Program-made: the position numbers and the translations under genes
The notes under the pieces: model-generated
Databases searched by the model: none
Told to the model about the DNA's origin: nothing
The model's input: only the letters and a program-made list of their open reading frames with translations
Shown here: positions 1 to 9,391 of the stretch, piece after piece
How positions within the stretch are numbered: position 1 is the first letter of the stretch
How the letters are laid out: each line of letters begins with the position of its first letter
Assembly (NCBI GenBank): GCA_016786785.1
Contig: JAEUVR010000407.1
Coordinates: 1 to 44,305 of the forward strand
DNA from: Chitinophagaceae bacterium
GTDB taxonomy: Bacteria > Bacteroidota > Bacteroidia > Chitinophagales > Chitinophagaceae
Direction of reading: 5' to 3'
Length of the DNA: 44,305 nucleotides

Positions 1-1
1 G

Positions 2-736
2 GTCGACCAGTATGTTTGGGATGATACATTCGAGGGGAAGCATAATCAGAAGATCACCTGGGACAATTTGTTAACGCAATCTTCCGATTGGAGCGGTACG
101 CTGTTTGGCATATCAGACTGGGCAGACAGGCCGCCGAAAGAAGGCGGCATTGATGACTGGAAATCCCGGAAGCTCCATGAACCGGGAACCTTTTTCAGGT
201 ATAATGATGTTAGGGTAAACGTGCTGGCTTATTCGCTCCTGCAAGTCTGGCGCAAACCCCTGCCAATGGTTTTAAAAGATAAGATCATGGATCCCATTGG
301 GGCTTCTTCCGCCTGGCGTTGGTACGGCTACAACAATTCCTTTGTGAACATAGATGGAATCATGATGCAATCGGTAAGCGGAGGCGGGCATCATGGCGGC
401 GGCATTTTTATAAGCGCGATGGACCAGGCGAGATTTGGTCTATTGTTTTTAAGAAACGGGAAATGGAAAAATCAACAGCTGATCTCAAAGAATTGGATCA
501 ATAAAGCCACCCAACCATCGCTTCCCAATAAAGAATATGGATATATGTGGTGGCTCAATGCAACAAAAAAATGGGAAGGCGTTTCGCCGAGGGTATATCA
601 TGCCGCAGGCTTTGGCGGCAATTATATAGTGATAGACAATGAGCATGACCTTGTAATAGTAGCCCGTTGGATGGATAGTAGTAAAATGGGCGCGCTGGTC
701 GAATTAATTATCAAATCAATAGACAATAAATTATGA
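2..736 (+). CDS. Serine hydrolase, beta-lactamase class C-like (5' end outside window)
   Basis: This is the C-terminal part of a penicillin-binding-protein/class C beta-lactamase-fold serine hydrolase; the reading frame is open to the left edge, so the start and the SxxK nucleophile motif are outside the window. Visible family features are an ITWDNLL segment (compare ITFRHLL in relatives), the F-x-YND motif in [14 protein letters not shown] that fills the YxN role, the glycine-rich HHGGGIFIS stretch, and a C-terminal HAAGFGG that corresponds to the KTG/HTG strand. Such enzymes hydrolyse esters, amides or peptidoglycan-like substrates in the periplasm, and the exact substrate cannot be inferred. 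The stop codon overlaps the start of the next gene (ATGA), which indicates translational coupling with the downstream alpha/beta hydrolase. Confidence 0.85.
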   Translation, partial: VDQYVWDDTFEGKHNQKITWDNLLTQSSDWSGTLFGISDWADRPPKEGGIDDWKSRKLHEPGTFFRYNDVRVNVLAYSLLQVWRKPLPMVLKDKIMDPIGASSAWRWYGYNNSFVNIDGIMMQSVSGGGHHGGGIFISAMDQARFGLLFLRNGKWKNQQLISKNWINKATQPSLPNKEYGYMWWLNATKKWEGVSPRVYHAAGFGGNYIVIDNEHDLVIVARWMDSSKMGALVELIIKSIDNKL

Positions 737-1863
737 AAAAGAAATTTATCATTGCCTTCCTTATGTTGAGCAGCTTCGTTGTTGGCGCGCAAAAACCGAT
801 CGAACAATTCCGGGAGCCCTTTTCTAAATCATATCCTATCCGGAAAGAGCAGCACTTTGAAGTCAAGGCATATGTCGAGAAAATACTAAAAGAACAAACT
901 GAGGCTTCTTTAAACAAATTCGCACCCGATTTTTTCAGTATTGAAAACTACGAGAACTCTCTTTATCCCTATCGCCAACAACTCGGAAGCTATTTTGGTT
1001 ATACCCCTCCAAAATCGACTAAGGGAAGAATAACCAAATTTGAAAGAGTGGGGCAGGATAAATACAGCACAGTATACCGGGCCTGGATAGAAGTTGCCGA
1101 AGACGTTCATGCCTATGGAATATTTATGGTTCCTGTAAACCTAAAGAAGAAAGCGCCTATGATCGTTGCGATACACGGGGGCGGCGGCAACCCTGAAGCC
1201 ATTTGCGGACTGGATGAACGCAAACCCTATCATAATTTTGGATATGAAGCGGTCAAAAGAGGATATATTGTCTGGGCTCCGGGATTAACCATGTTAAGCG
1301 ACTATTCCGGAGATGAAAATATTCCCGGAGTATCAAGAGAGGTTCTTGATAAACAGCTTAAATTAGTGGGCAGTAGCATCATTGGTCTGGAAATCCATAA
1401 AATCATAGAGAGCGCCCGAACGCTAATGAGCGAGCGCGCCGAAATAGACGCAGAAAATGTAGGAATAACAGGGCTTTCCTGGGGCGGTTTTTTTACGATG
1501 TATTCCGCTGCTTTATGTCCCTTCGTTAAAGCGGCAGCCATTTCCGGCAATTTCAGGGATACTAAGGTTGAATTGAATAAAACTTTAAATAGCAGTTTAT
1601 TGAATGGATTAACCAAGCCTTTTGAGGGTTTTGGCTATTTCCAGGCAATAGGAATGATTTGTCCGCGTCCTTGCTTTGTTCAGTTAGGCGAAAATGACGA
1701 AGTATTTAAAGATATGGAAGGCGCCCGCATCGAAGCGGAAAGAGCCGCATTCTTTTATAAAAAGCTGAACATTCAGGATAAATTCAAGTATGCCACTCAT
1801 TCCGGCGGCCATGAGTTCGAGAATGAAAGCATATTTAATTTTTTTGGCAAGTATTTGAAGTAA
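733..1863 (+). CDS. Secreted alpha/beta hydrolase (esterase/peptidase type)
   Basis: A 376-residue alpha/beta-hydrolase-fold protein with an N-terminal signal peptide ([20 protein letters not shown]). The catalytic triad can be placed: nucleophile Ser249 in GLSWGG, acid Asp322 in GENDEVF and His360 in SGGHEF. An HGGGGN stretch near residue 140 would form the oxyanion region. The arrangement resembles the dienelactone hydrolase/acetyl-xylan-esterase group of large secreted bacterial hydrolases. It starts inside the stop codon of the preceding serine hydrolase, so the two are probably made together. A role in removing ester substituents from the glycan handled by the downstream SusCD locus is plausible but inferred; a peptidase activity is the alternative. 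Confidence 0.85.
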   Translation: MKKKFIIAFLMLSSFVVGAQKPIEQFREPFSKSYPIRKEQHFEVKAYVEKILKEQTEASLNKFAPDFFSIENYENSLYPYRQQLGSYFGYTPPKSTKGRITKFERVGQDKYSTVYRAWIEVAEDVHAYGIFMVPVNLKKKAPMIVAIHGGGGNPEAICGLDERKPYHNFGYEAVKRGYIVWAPGLTMLSDYSGDENIPGVSREVLDKQLKLVGSSIIGLEIHKIIESARTLMSERAEIDAENVGITGLSWGGFFTMYSAALCPFVKAAAISGNFRDTKVELNKTLNSSLLNGLTKPFEGFGYFQAIGMICPRPCFVQLGENDEVFKDMEGARIEAERAAFFYKKLNIQDKFKYATHSGGHEFENESIFNFFGKYLK

Positions 1864-1908
1864 GTTGGGATTATCCGCAATTTCGTTAGCTTTACTTGCC
1901 AAACTAAT

Positions 1909-2499
1909 ATGCCGGGATTGCAGACATACGATATTATCTTATTGCTTGAGCGGGTTTCACAAGATAACGAAGAGGCTTTTCGTATTGTCTTTGATCATTA
2001 CAAGGCTCCCTTTTATGCCGCCGCCTTAAAAATGACGCATGTTGCGGGCATCGCCGAAGAGATTGTACAGGAGGTTTTTGTAACGCTATGGGTAAAAAGA
2101 AAGCTGGCGGCCGAGGCAAGAAATCCTGAAGGGTATATTTTCACCATTCTTCATAATTGTATTTACGCTCATTTCAGAAAGCTTGCGCAGGAAAGACAAC
2201 TGAAGTCGAAAGTAGCGCTGGTAAGGGAAGAGAGTGAAAATCCCGTGGAAGCGCTATTGCTCGAAAAAGAACATAGGGCAGTCATTGAAAAAGTGATCAG
2301 CCAGCTCCCGCCCCAGCAGAGGATCATTTATAAACTCGCCAAGCAGGAAGGAATAAGCAGGGAGGAGATCGCCAGGCAATTGAGCATCTCTCCCAATACC
2401 GTAAGAAACCATCTTGCCGCCGCAGTCGAGCAGCTCCGGACTTGCCTGAAAAAAGAAACCTCCATCATGATATGGGCCGCTATCTGGGCTTGCCTGTAG
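1909..2499 (+). CDS. ECF-type RNA polymerase sigma factor (FecI-like)
   Basis: A 196-residue extracytoplasmic-function sigma-70 factor. Region 2 covers about residues 20-90 (core-binding and -10 recognition, with AEEIVQEVFVTLW), and region 4 about residues 125-175, with the PPQQRIIYKLAKQEG entry and the helix-turn-helix SREEIARQLSISPNTVRNHL. It has no region 3, as is normal for ECF factors. The next gene encodes a FecR-type anti-sigma, followed by SusC with an STN domain. This is the standard Bacteroidota cell-surface signalling arrangement in which substrate binding at the outer membrane releases the sigma factor to transcribe the transporter genes. A 240-base spacer separates it from the anti-sigma gene, which is longer than usual and contains only a weak 8-bp inverted repeat (2596-2603/2628-2635). 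Confidence 0.93.
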   Translation: MPGLQTYDIILLLERVSQDNEEAFRIVFDHYKAPFYAAALKMTHVAGIAEEIVQEVFVTLWVKRKLAAEARNPEGYIFTILHNCIYAHFRKLAQERQLKSKVALVREESENPVEALLLEKEHRAVIEKVISQLPPQQRIIYKLAKQEGISREEIARQLSISPNTVRNHLAAAVEQLRTCLKKETSIMIWAAIWACL

Positions 2500-2739
2500 T
2501 CTTTGAAGGCAAAGCATTGCCCCGCTGCTGCCTCCCTTGATCACATTGACGATTCCCTCAATAAGGGCGTTTTAAAAGAAATAAATACCGCGCATACAGG
2601 CAGGTTTATTATTGCCGTTAAAGGGATCTGCCTGTCCAATTAATATGCTGTCATAAAAAATCTTTCAGCGCGCTGGTACATTTTCATTTGCTCTTTCATC
2701 TTCTTTAAAGAAAGGGATATTTCAACTTAAAAAATCAGT

Positions 2740-3927
2740 ATGAAGCTTTCCGGGAACAGGGCCGCCTATTTATTAGAAGTTTATTCGGCGGGTAAAGCCA
2801 CCGCAGAAGAAGAGCAGGAGCTTTTCAGCTGGGTAACAGAGGGGAATGAGCAGCCCGTAAAGGAACATATTGAAAAGCTCGCGTCTTCTTATCGTTCCGA
2901 TGAAGCGGCTTTGCGGGTAGATTGGGAGCAATTGTACCAGCGGATCATAGAAGAAAAAAATACCATCGATAGGCAGCCCGGGATAAGAAAGATGGCATGG
3001 ATGCGTTGGGCCGCAGCGGCAGTGGTTTTATTGCTGGGCTCAGGTTATTATTTCTTTAGCGGCGCTAATAGAGAAGAAAAGCAAAAAGCGCTGGTCCATG
3101 TTCAGCATACAAATAAAAATGACGTTGCGGCGCCAGATGCGGTAAACGCAGTGCTTACCCTGGCTAATGGACAGCGGGTTATTTTAGACAGCGCAGGCAA
3201 CGGAATGCTGGCAATGCAGGGATCCGTCGAGGTAAGAAAATTACCGGATGGCCAGATCGCCTACCAGGGAAAAAGCAAGGAAGTGCAATACAATACGTTG
3301 AGCAACCCCAGAGGCAGCATGGTCATCGCGTTAACCTTGTCCGATGGCAGCAGGGTATGGCTGAACGCGGCAAGTTCGTTGAGATATCCCACGGCATTTA
3401 CCGGTAAGGAGCGAAAAGTGGAGATCACCGGCGAAGCTTATTTTGAAGTAGCGCATAACCCCGCAATGCCTTTTGTAGTAAGCAAAGGGGGAACGACCGT
3501 TCAAGTGTTGGGAACGCATTTCAATGTAAACGCATACGATGACGAGCGTTCGCTGAATGTAACCTTATTGGAAGGAAGCGTGAGCGTCAAAACAGCGGGC
3601 AGCGGGCAATCTAAGGTAATCAGACCGGGAGAACAGGCGCAGGTAGAAAAAGACGGTAGTATCGGGTTGGCAGGTTCAGTTGATCTTAATGAAGTGATGG
3701 CCTGGAAGAATGGATTATTTTCTTTTAAAGGCGCCGGTATCGAAAGCATTATGCGGCAGGTAGCGCGTTGGTATGATGTAGACGTAATTTTTGAAAAACA
3801 GGTAACGGAGCGCTTTTACGCCGAGATTTCCATGAGCACCAACGTTTCTACCCTGCTGAAAATGCTGGAAGCTACAAAAGCCGTACAATTCAGTATTGAA
3901 GGCAAAACGATCAGGGTGATGCCGTAA
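2740..3927 (+). CDS. FecR-type anti-sigma factor
   Basis: A 395-residue single-pass inner-membrane regulator. The N-terminal ~80 residues are cytoplasmic and hold the sigma-binding part (EEEQELFSWV). One membrane helix spans about residues 88-106. The periplasmic FecR domain follows (about 175-285, with SMVIALTLSDGSRVWLNAAS and the FxVxxGGTTVQVLGTHFNV stretch), then a C-terminal secretin/TonB-short-N-terminal-like domain (about 320-393) that can contact the STN domain of the partner SusC. It lies between its sigma factor and SusC. The likely job is to hold the sigma factor until SusC reports ligand. The start follows an A-rich leader with no clear Shine-Dalgarno sequence, which is usual in Bacteroidota. 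Confidence 0.93.
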   Translation: MKLSGNRAAYLLEVYSAGKATAEEEQELFSWVTEGNEQPVKEHIEKLASSYRSDEAALRVDWEQLYQRIIEEKNTIDRQPGIRKMAWMRWAAAAVVLLLGSGYYFFSGANREEKQKALVHVQHTNKNDVAAPDAVNAVLTLANGQRVILDSAGNGMLAMQGSVEVRKLPDGQIAYQGKSKEVQYNTLSNPRGSMVIALTLSDGSRVWLNAASSLRYPTAFTGKERKVEITGEAYFEVAHNPAMPFVVSKGGTTVQVLGTHFNVNAYDDERSLNVTLLEGSVSVKTAGSGQSKVIRPGEQAQVEKDGSIGLAGSVDLNEVMAWKNGLFSFKGAGIESIMRQVARWYDVDVIFEKQVTERFYAEISMSTNVSTLLKMLEATKAVQFSIEGKTIRVMP

Positions 3928-4019
3928 AGACTGCGAGCGGGAGAAAAGAACAGGCGCAGTTTATGCCTCGCCCTTTCTATAATAAAGGTTTAAGGTTATG
4001 GCGACAGGCTTACGAAAAA

Positions 4020-4068
4020 GCCGGATCCTCTGGTACAGGATCCGGCCAAATGATTGAGCCGACTCAAT
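4020..4068 (+). promoter_or_regulatory. Two hairpins in the SusC leader
   Basis: A perfect 10-bp inverted repeat (GCCGGATCCT at 4020-4029 with AGGATCCGGC at 4037-4046, 7-base loop) is followed seven bases later by a 6-bp one (4053-4058 with 4063-4068). They lie between the anti-sigma gene and the SusC start at 4128. No T-run follows the first stem, so it is not a clear intrinsic terminator. It could be an RNA stability or translation-control element in the transcript leader, or a processing site that uncouples fecR from susC. Confidence 0.5.
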
Positions 4069-4127
4069 ATTGCTATAAAACAATTCGCGCTGTCTTATTA
4101 TTTCATCAACTCAAACCAAGCAAAGTT

Positions 4128-7100
4128 ATGTCAAATGTTTTTCACAGATCGCTATTTTTTAAGCGGCGATCTGTTATCAAAACGCTGCGCATTATGAATT
4201 TCATAGCCATTCTGCTTCTCGCATGCTGCCTGCAGATAAGCGCGCACGCCAGTTCCCAGGGCGTCACCCTGAATGTTAAAAAAGCTCCTTTGGACAAGGT
4301 ATTCCGCGAGATCAGGGAACAAACGGGCTATACCTTTATGTATACCGAAACCATGATAAGAGAGGCGAGGAAGGTGACCATACAGGTGAAAAACTCTCCG
4401 CTCCATAAAGTGCTTGATATTTGTTTTGACGCCCAGCCCTTCACTTATAACATTATTGACAAAACAGTGGTGATACAACCCCGGGCGGCCGCTACGGCTA
4501 CTGTCGCGATCGGCGAAGCGATAGCTCCGCCCCCGCCGATAGAGATACGCGGAAGAGTGACAAACCCCCAGGGAGAACCCTTACAAAATGTCTCGGTGTT
4601 AATTGTAGGCACCCAAACAGGAACAGTGACCAATAACGAAGGGTATTTTACGCTGACCGCTCCCGACAATAAAAATATTTCTATTGAAATTTCAAGCGTA
4701 GGATACCAGACCAAGCGGATAAGCGTGGGTACGCAAAATGAGATCAATATTACGTTGGAGCCGGGTGTCTCAGACCTTAGCGACGTGGTGGTGATCGGAT
4801 ATGGAACGCAGAAAAGAAGCGACCTGACAGGATCCATTATCACAGTAAACATGAATGATAGCCGGTTGGCTCCAAATGTTAGCATTGCCCAGGCATTGCA
4901 AGGAGCCGCTCCGGGTCTGAACGTTGAAGGCGGCGGCGGAGCAGGCTATTCGCCATCCGTTTCCATTAGAGGACGCACTTCATTGTCGGCTTCCGATGAT
5001 CCTTTGATCGTCCTGGACGGGATCATTTACCAGGGTTCTATATCCGATATTAATATTAACGATGTGGAATCAATAGATGTGTTGAAAGATGCCAGCGCCG
5101 CCGCAGTTTATGGAGCAAGATCTGCAAATGGGGTCCTGATCATCAGCACCAAAAAGGGTAAGATAGACAAACCTACTTTCGGGTTCAACGGATATTATGG
5201 CTTCCAGGATATCGCTAATAATCCAATGAAGGTCATGACGGCAGAACCTTTTGCTATACGACTGGTAGACTACTACTACCAGCAAAGCCTGTATGCCTGG
5301 TATGCGACTAAGCCCACTTCTGATGCAGGCAGGCCTGTCCGCGGAAATATTCAGGATCGCAATTTTGTGGCCTCTCTTTTACGAACCCAGGAAGAAAGAG
5401 ATAATTATCTTGCCGGATATGAGATCAACTGGATCGATGAAGTCACGCAAACCGCCCCAATACAAGACTACAATGTCAATATTTCAGGCAAGTCCGAGAG
5501 ATCCAATTATTACTTATCCGGTTCTTATACCAATCAGCAGGGCGTGTTGAAAAATGATAAGTTTGCCAGGTATACCGTACATGCCAACGTAGAAAGTAAA
5601 ATTACCGATTGGTTCACCTTAGGCTTAAATTCATCGTATACTACCCGCGATTATTCGGGATTATCAGCTTCAATGTTGTACGCCAGGGCAGGAAGTCCCT
5701 TAGCCAATAAATATAATTCGGCCGGATCATACCCCATGGATCTTTTGGGAGAGCTTTATCAGCGGCATCCGCTCGGAGATATCTTAATTGACGACCAGGA
5801 TATCAGGAATAGCTTATTTCTGGTAGCAAGCGCAAAAATCAATGTTCCCGGCATTAAGGGATTGACCTACGATTTTAATTATTCCACTACGCGCAATACG
5901 AGTACCGGAAAGGATTTTTATCCTGTCGAAAGCTATAACGGTTCGGCAAATAATGGATTGGCCATAAAAAATTATTCGCAAAACGATAATTGGATCATTA
6001 ACAATATAGCGACCTATTCAAGATCATTCGCCCATGATCATAATGTAAACGTTACCCTGCTCTATAGCGTGGAAGAAAGAAAAGGAGATGATTCCAGGCT
6101 ACAAGCCCAGGGATTTAGCAATCCCGTATTAGGATACAATAACATGGGGCTGGGAACGATCATGAACGTTACTTCTAATGCATGGCAGGAAAATAGCCTT
6201 TCCTATATGGCTCGCGTAAATTATGCATATAAAAGCCGGTATATGATTACGGGCACCGTTAGAAAGGACGGTTTCTCAGGATTCGGGCCTAATAAGAAAT
6301 TTGCTACATTTCCCTCCCTTTCGTTGGCATGGGTCGCTTCAAAAGAGCCCTTTTTCAATACGCCGGATTGGCTGAATCTATTGAAGATAAGGGCTTCTGT
6401 CGGCGCAAACGGGAACCAGGGAATCGGACGATATTCCAGCTTCTCCAAAATGAGCGCCAGCGCCTATGTCTACGGGGCAAATACAGATATCGGGGTTTAT
6501 CCGAGTTCTTTAGGAAATACAGACCTTGGCTGGGAATCAACCCTATCTTATAACTTGGGCATTGACTACGCCGCCCTCAACAATAGAATTACCGGCTCCA
6601 TTGATATATACGACGCGAAAACCTCCGATGTGCTGGTTACCCGAACGCTTCCTAACATTACCGGGTATCAGAATATATGGACAAATATCGGCGGGATCAG
6701 CAATAAAGGCATTGAATTGGGATTAACAACGGTGAATGTGGACAATATTATTCGATGGGAAACCAGGTTCGCCTTTGCCCTTAACAGGGATAAAATCACC
6801 AAACTTTACGGAGGCGCAGAGGATAAAGACATAGGGAATTCATGGTTCGCGGGAAAAGGCATTAGCGCTATATATGATTATAAGATGACAGGAGGCGTAT
6901 GGACAGAAGATGAGCTTTATAAAAGGACTATCTTATCTGAGTTTTATCCCGGCCAATGGAGATTAGCTGATCTAAACGGCGATGGCCTTATTGATGCAAA
7001 CAACGACAGAAGTATAATTGGCTACAGAACTCCTAATTACCGTTTTAGTATCAATAGTTTTCTATCGTATAAAAACTTCACGTTTTCCTTCTTTATTAAT

Positions 7101-7499
7101 TCCATACAGGGCGGCAATGGGTATTATCTAAAGAACAATGCCGCGGTTCTTTTTCCCAGCACTACGGCAGATATTGTCTTCAGAACGAACACTACGGCGA
7201 TCCGTCAATACTGGACCCCCGACAATGGCGTCACTAATGCAGTGGGAATATTCAATTCTCCTAAAAGAATAGCCGGATACTATGAAGACAGGAGCTTTGC
7301 CAGGTTACAGGATATTTCTTTATCCTATCTTTTTCCGAGCGATGCGCTAAAGCCATTGCATATAAGCAGTCTTCAACTGTATATAAGCGGAAAGAACCTG
7401 TATACCATGACCAAATGGTCGGGCTGGGATCCTGAGATAGGAGACGATAACACGCCAATGATGAGAAGTTTTGTTGTGGGAGCGAGAGTCAGCCTCTAA
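4128..7499 (+). CDS. SusC/RagA-type TonB-dependent outer-membrane transporter with STN domain
   Basis: An outer-membrane beta-barrel importer for glycan fragments, 1123 residues from the ATG at 4128. The open frame continues upstream to 3963, but those codons run through the leader hairpins, and only the 4128 start puts a signal peptide (residues ~20-42, ending in SAHA) near the N-terminus. Domains in order: STN/secretin-TonB domain (~46-117), which marks transducers that talk to a FecR; a carboxypeptidase-regulatory-like beta-sandwich (~138-212, RGRVTNPQGEPLQNVSV); a plug domain starting with the family motif VVVIGYGTQKRSDLTGS; then the barrel ending in a C-terminal aromatic-rich strand. It is followed 43 bases later by its SusD partner. 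The ligand is unknown, but the following uronate-type transporter and lactonase suggest an acidic or oxidisable sugar. Confidence 0.95.
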   Translation: MSNVFHRSLFFKRRSVIKTLRIMNFIAILLLACCLQISAHASSQGVTLNVKKAPLDKVFREIREQTGYTFMYTETMIREARKVTIQVKNSPLHKVLDICFDAQPFTYNIIDKTVVIQPRAAATATVAIGEAIAPPPPIEIRGRVTNPQGEPLQNVSVLIVGTQTGTVTNNEGYFTLTAPDNKNISIEISSVGYQTKRISVGTQNEINITLEPGVSDLSDVVVIGYGTQKRSDLTGSIITVNMNDSRLAPNVSIAQALQGAAPGLNVEGGGGAGYSPSVSIRGRTSLSASDDPLIVLDGIIYQGSISDININDVESIDVLKDASAAAVYGARSANGVLIISTKKGKIDKPTFGFNGYYGFQDIANNPMKVMTAEPFAIRLVDYYYQQSLYAWYATKPTSDAGRPVRGNIQDRNFVASLLRTQEERDNYLAGYEINWIDEVTQTAPIQDYNVNISGKSERSNYYLSGSYTNQQGVLKNDKFARYTVHANVESKITDWFTLGLNSSYTTRDYSGLSASMLYARAGSPLANKYNSAGSYPMDLLGELYQRHPLGDILIDDQDIRNSLFLVASAKINVPGIKGLTYDFNYSTTRNTSTGKDFYPVESYNGSANNGLAIKNYSQNDNWIINNIATYSRSFAHDHNVNVTLLYSVEERKGDDSRLQAQGFSNPVLGYNNMGLGTIMNVTSNAWQENSLSYMARVNYAYKSRYMITGTVRKDGFSGFGPNKKFATFPSLSLAWVASKEPFFNTPDWLNLLKIRASVGANGNQGIGRYSSFSKMSASAYVYGANTDIGVYPSSLGNTDLGWESTLSYNLGIDYAALNNRITGSIDIYDAKTSDVLVTRTLPNITGYQNIWTNIGGISNKGIELGLTTVNVDNIIRWETRFAFALNRDKITKLYGGAEDKDIGNSWFAGKGISAIYDYKMTGGVWTEDELYKRTILSEFYPGQWRLADLNGDGLIDANNDRSIIGYRTPNYRFSINSFLSYKNFTFSFFINSIQGGNGYYLKNNAAVLFPSTTADIVFRTNTTAIRQYWTPDNGVTNAVGIFNSPKRIAGYYEDRSFARLQDISLSYLFPSDALKPLHISSLQLYISGKNLYTMTKWSGWDPEIGDDNTPMMRSFVVGARVSL

Positions 7500-7542
7500 A
7501 TAATTTATAAAAATAACGCTTGTTATATAAAAAATTACGACT

Positions 7543-9258
7543 ATGAAATATAGTTTTTTACGTTCTTTTAGCAAAAGATCTTCCCTGCTGCCAATGATTT
7601 TATTGTTTATCTTTTCATCCTGCAGCAAGGATTTTATTGAAGAGAAGCCGCTCGATTTTCTTGCGCCTCAGAATGCCTATTCCACTAAGGCAGGAATAGC
7701 GCAAGGGGTGACCGGACTATATGCCAGAGCCCGGGCAGACTGGTACTTGTTTCCTCACGACGACGCTGTAGCGCTGTACGGACTAGGAACCGATGAAGCT
7801 TATGACGGAGAAGAGCCGGGGGGATTACGGTTTCTGACAAATTATACGACAAGCCTTACGCCCGATCATTCGCTTCCTATCACATTTTGGAGAAATTGTT
7901 ATGCGCTTATTCAGAGTTGCAACGTATTGATTGATAGAATTGACGCCGCTAATAAAGATATCTGGGAAAACGACGCTGAAAAAAACGCTTATCTGGCAGA
8001 AGCAAGGTTTTTCAGGGCCTATGCATATCGTATCCTCGTTATACTTTGGGGAGATGCGCCCATTGTACAAGAAGTGATCGCTTCTGCAAAAACCGATTTT
8101 ACCAGGGCGCCCAAAGCTGATATCTACAAGCAAATTGAAGACGACCTTAATTTTGCCGCTACAAACCTGCCCAAGCGAGGCAATGAAAAGGCCCCGGGAA
8201 GAATAACCCAGGGCGCTGCCTGGCATTTTTTAAGCGAAGCCTATCTTGCACAATCTAAATTCCAGCTTGCTGTCGACGCAGCTTCAAACGTAATCAACGA
8301 CTATGGATACGCATTGATGACAAACCGCTTTGGCACAAAGCTCGGGCATGATGTTTTCGGCTCAGGAGACGTATACTTCGATCTCTTTACGCTCGGCAAT
8401 CAGAATCTGGCTGAAAACACGGAAGCCATTTGGGTAATACAGGTAGAGCCATATATCACAGGGGGAGGTCAGGTATCGGGTGAATATCAATTTGGACCCG
8501 CCTATTTCAGAATAGGGAATACGCCCGACGGAAAAAAAGCAATTCTTGGAGAATTGGTTAATGGGGTATACACCGGCTATAGCGATACGTTGGGCCGCCC
8601 TGTGGCCCGGGCAAGACCCACAAACTATCTCGCCTATGATATTTGGAGGAAAGACTGGAATAATGATATCAGAAATGCCGAGCATAATATCAAACGAAAC
8701 TTTTATTTCGACAATCCCGCATCAATATACGATAAGCAAAAGATTGATTTCTCTTTATATCCGCCGGGAACCAGAGATAATATAAAGGATACCTGTCAAT
8801 ATATCTTTCCCTATTGGATAAAAGTTGCTTCGCCCTGCGAGCATTTTACGGAACCTCAGCGATCAGGCGGCGGAAGAACGCATAAGGACCTTTACGCAGT
8901 CCGCCTTGCCGAGACCCTGCTTCTGCGCGCCGAAGCCTATCTGGGTTTAGGTAAAAATGACCTGGCTGCCAATGATATTAATGCAATCAGGAACAGAGCC
9001 GGCGCAACGCCGGTCGACCCCGAAGAAGTTACCATCGACTATATATTGGATGAACGGGCCAGAGAACTTTATACGGAAGAGTTCAGAATGCTTACCTTAA
9101 TGAGATTAGGTAAACTTGTTGAGAGGGTCCGGAAGTATAATAACAATCCCCTGATGCCCGCATTGAATATACAGGATTATAATAATCTCTGGCCGATACC
9201 TCAAAGCGAAATAGATTTAAATATCGAAAACAAGATGCAACAGAACCCTGGTTATTGA
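7543..9258 (+). CDS. SusD/RagB-type surface glycan-binding lipoprotein
   Basis: A 571-residue partner lipoprotein of the SusC above. It has a type II signal peptide with the lipobox ending at Cys27 (IFSSC), and the tetratricopeptide-rich SusD fold with typical stretches AEARFFRAYAYRILVILWGD (~residues 152-171), RITQGAAWHFLSEAYLAQSK and the C-terminal RLAETLLLRAEAYLGLGKN/INAIRNRAG block (SusD C-terminal domain), finishing with LWPIPQSEIDLN. SusD caps the SusC barrel on the outside and presents the substrate. Length and order are normal for the family. Nothing in the sequence indicates ligand specificity. Confidence 0.95.
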   Translation: MKYSFLRSFSKRSSLLPMILLFIFSSCSKDFIEEKPLDFLAPQNAYSTKAGIAQGVTGLYARARADWYLFPHDDAVALYGLGTDEAYDGEEPGGLRFLTNYTTSLTPDHSLPITFWRNCYALIQSCNVLIDRIDAANKDIWENDAEKNAYLAEARFFRAYAYRILVILWGDAPIVQEVIASAKTDFTRAPKADIYKQIEDDLNFAATNLPKRGNEKAPGRITQGAAWHFLSEAYLAQSKFQLAVDAASNVINDYGYALMTNRFGTKLGHDVFGSGDVYFDLFTLGNQNLAENTEAIWVIQVEPYITGGGQVSGEYQFGPAYFRIGNTPDGKKAILGELVNGVYTGYSDTLGRPVARARPTNYLAYDIWRKDWNNDIRNAEHNIKRNFYFDNPASIYDKQKIDFSLYPPGTRDNIKDTCQYIFPYWIKVASPCEHFTEPQRSGGGRTHKDLYAVRLAETLLLRAEAYLGLGKNDLAANDINAIRNRAGATPVDPEEVTIDYILDERARELYTEEFRMLTLMRLGKLVERVRKYNNNPLMPALNIQDYNNLWPIPQSEIDLNIENKMQQNPGY

Positions 9259-9391
9259 CCTGCAGCGTAAATGGCATAAAGCGAGCTGGATTCGTCTGTA
9301 ATCGTCAATGGCCATTTGCCATCAATACAGAAGCGACAGTAGGGCAAAACCCAGCCTCTGCGCTACTGTTAATAACTATAAAACACATAAA

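Noticed and set aside
3963-4127. Extended start of SusC at 3963
   Set aside because: The added 55 residues would pass through two leader hairpins and would bury the signal peptide well inside the protein.
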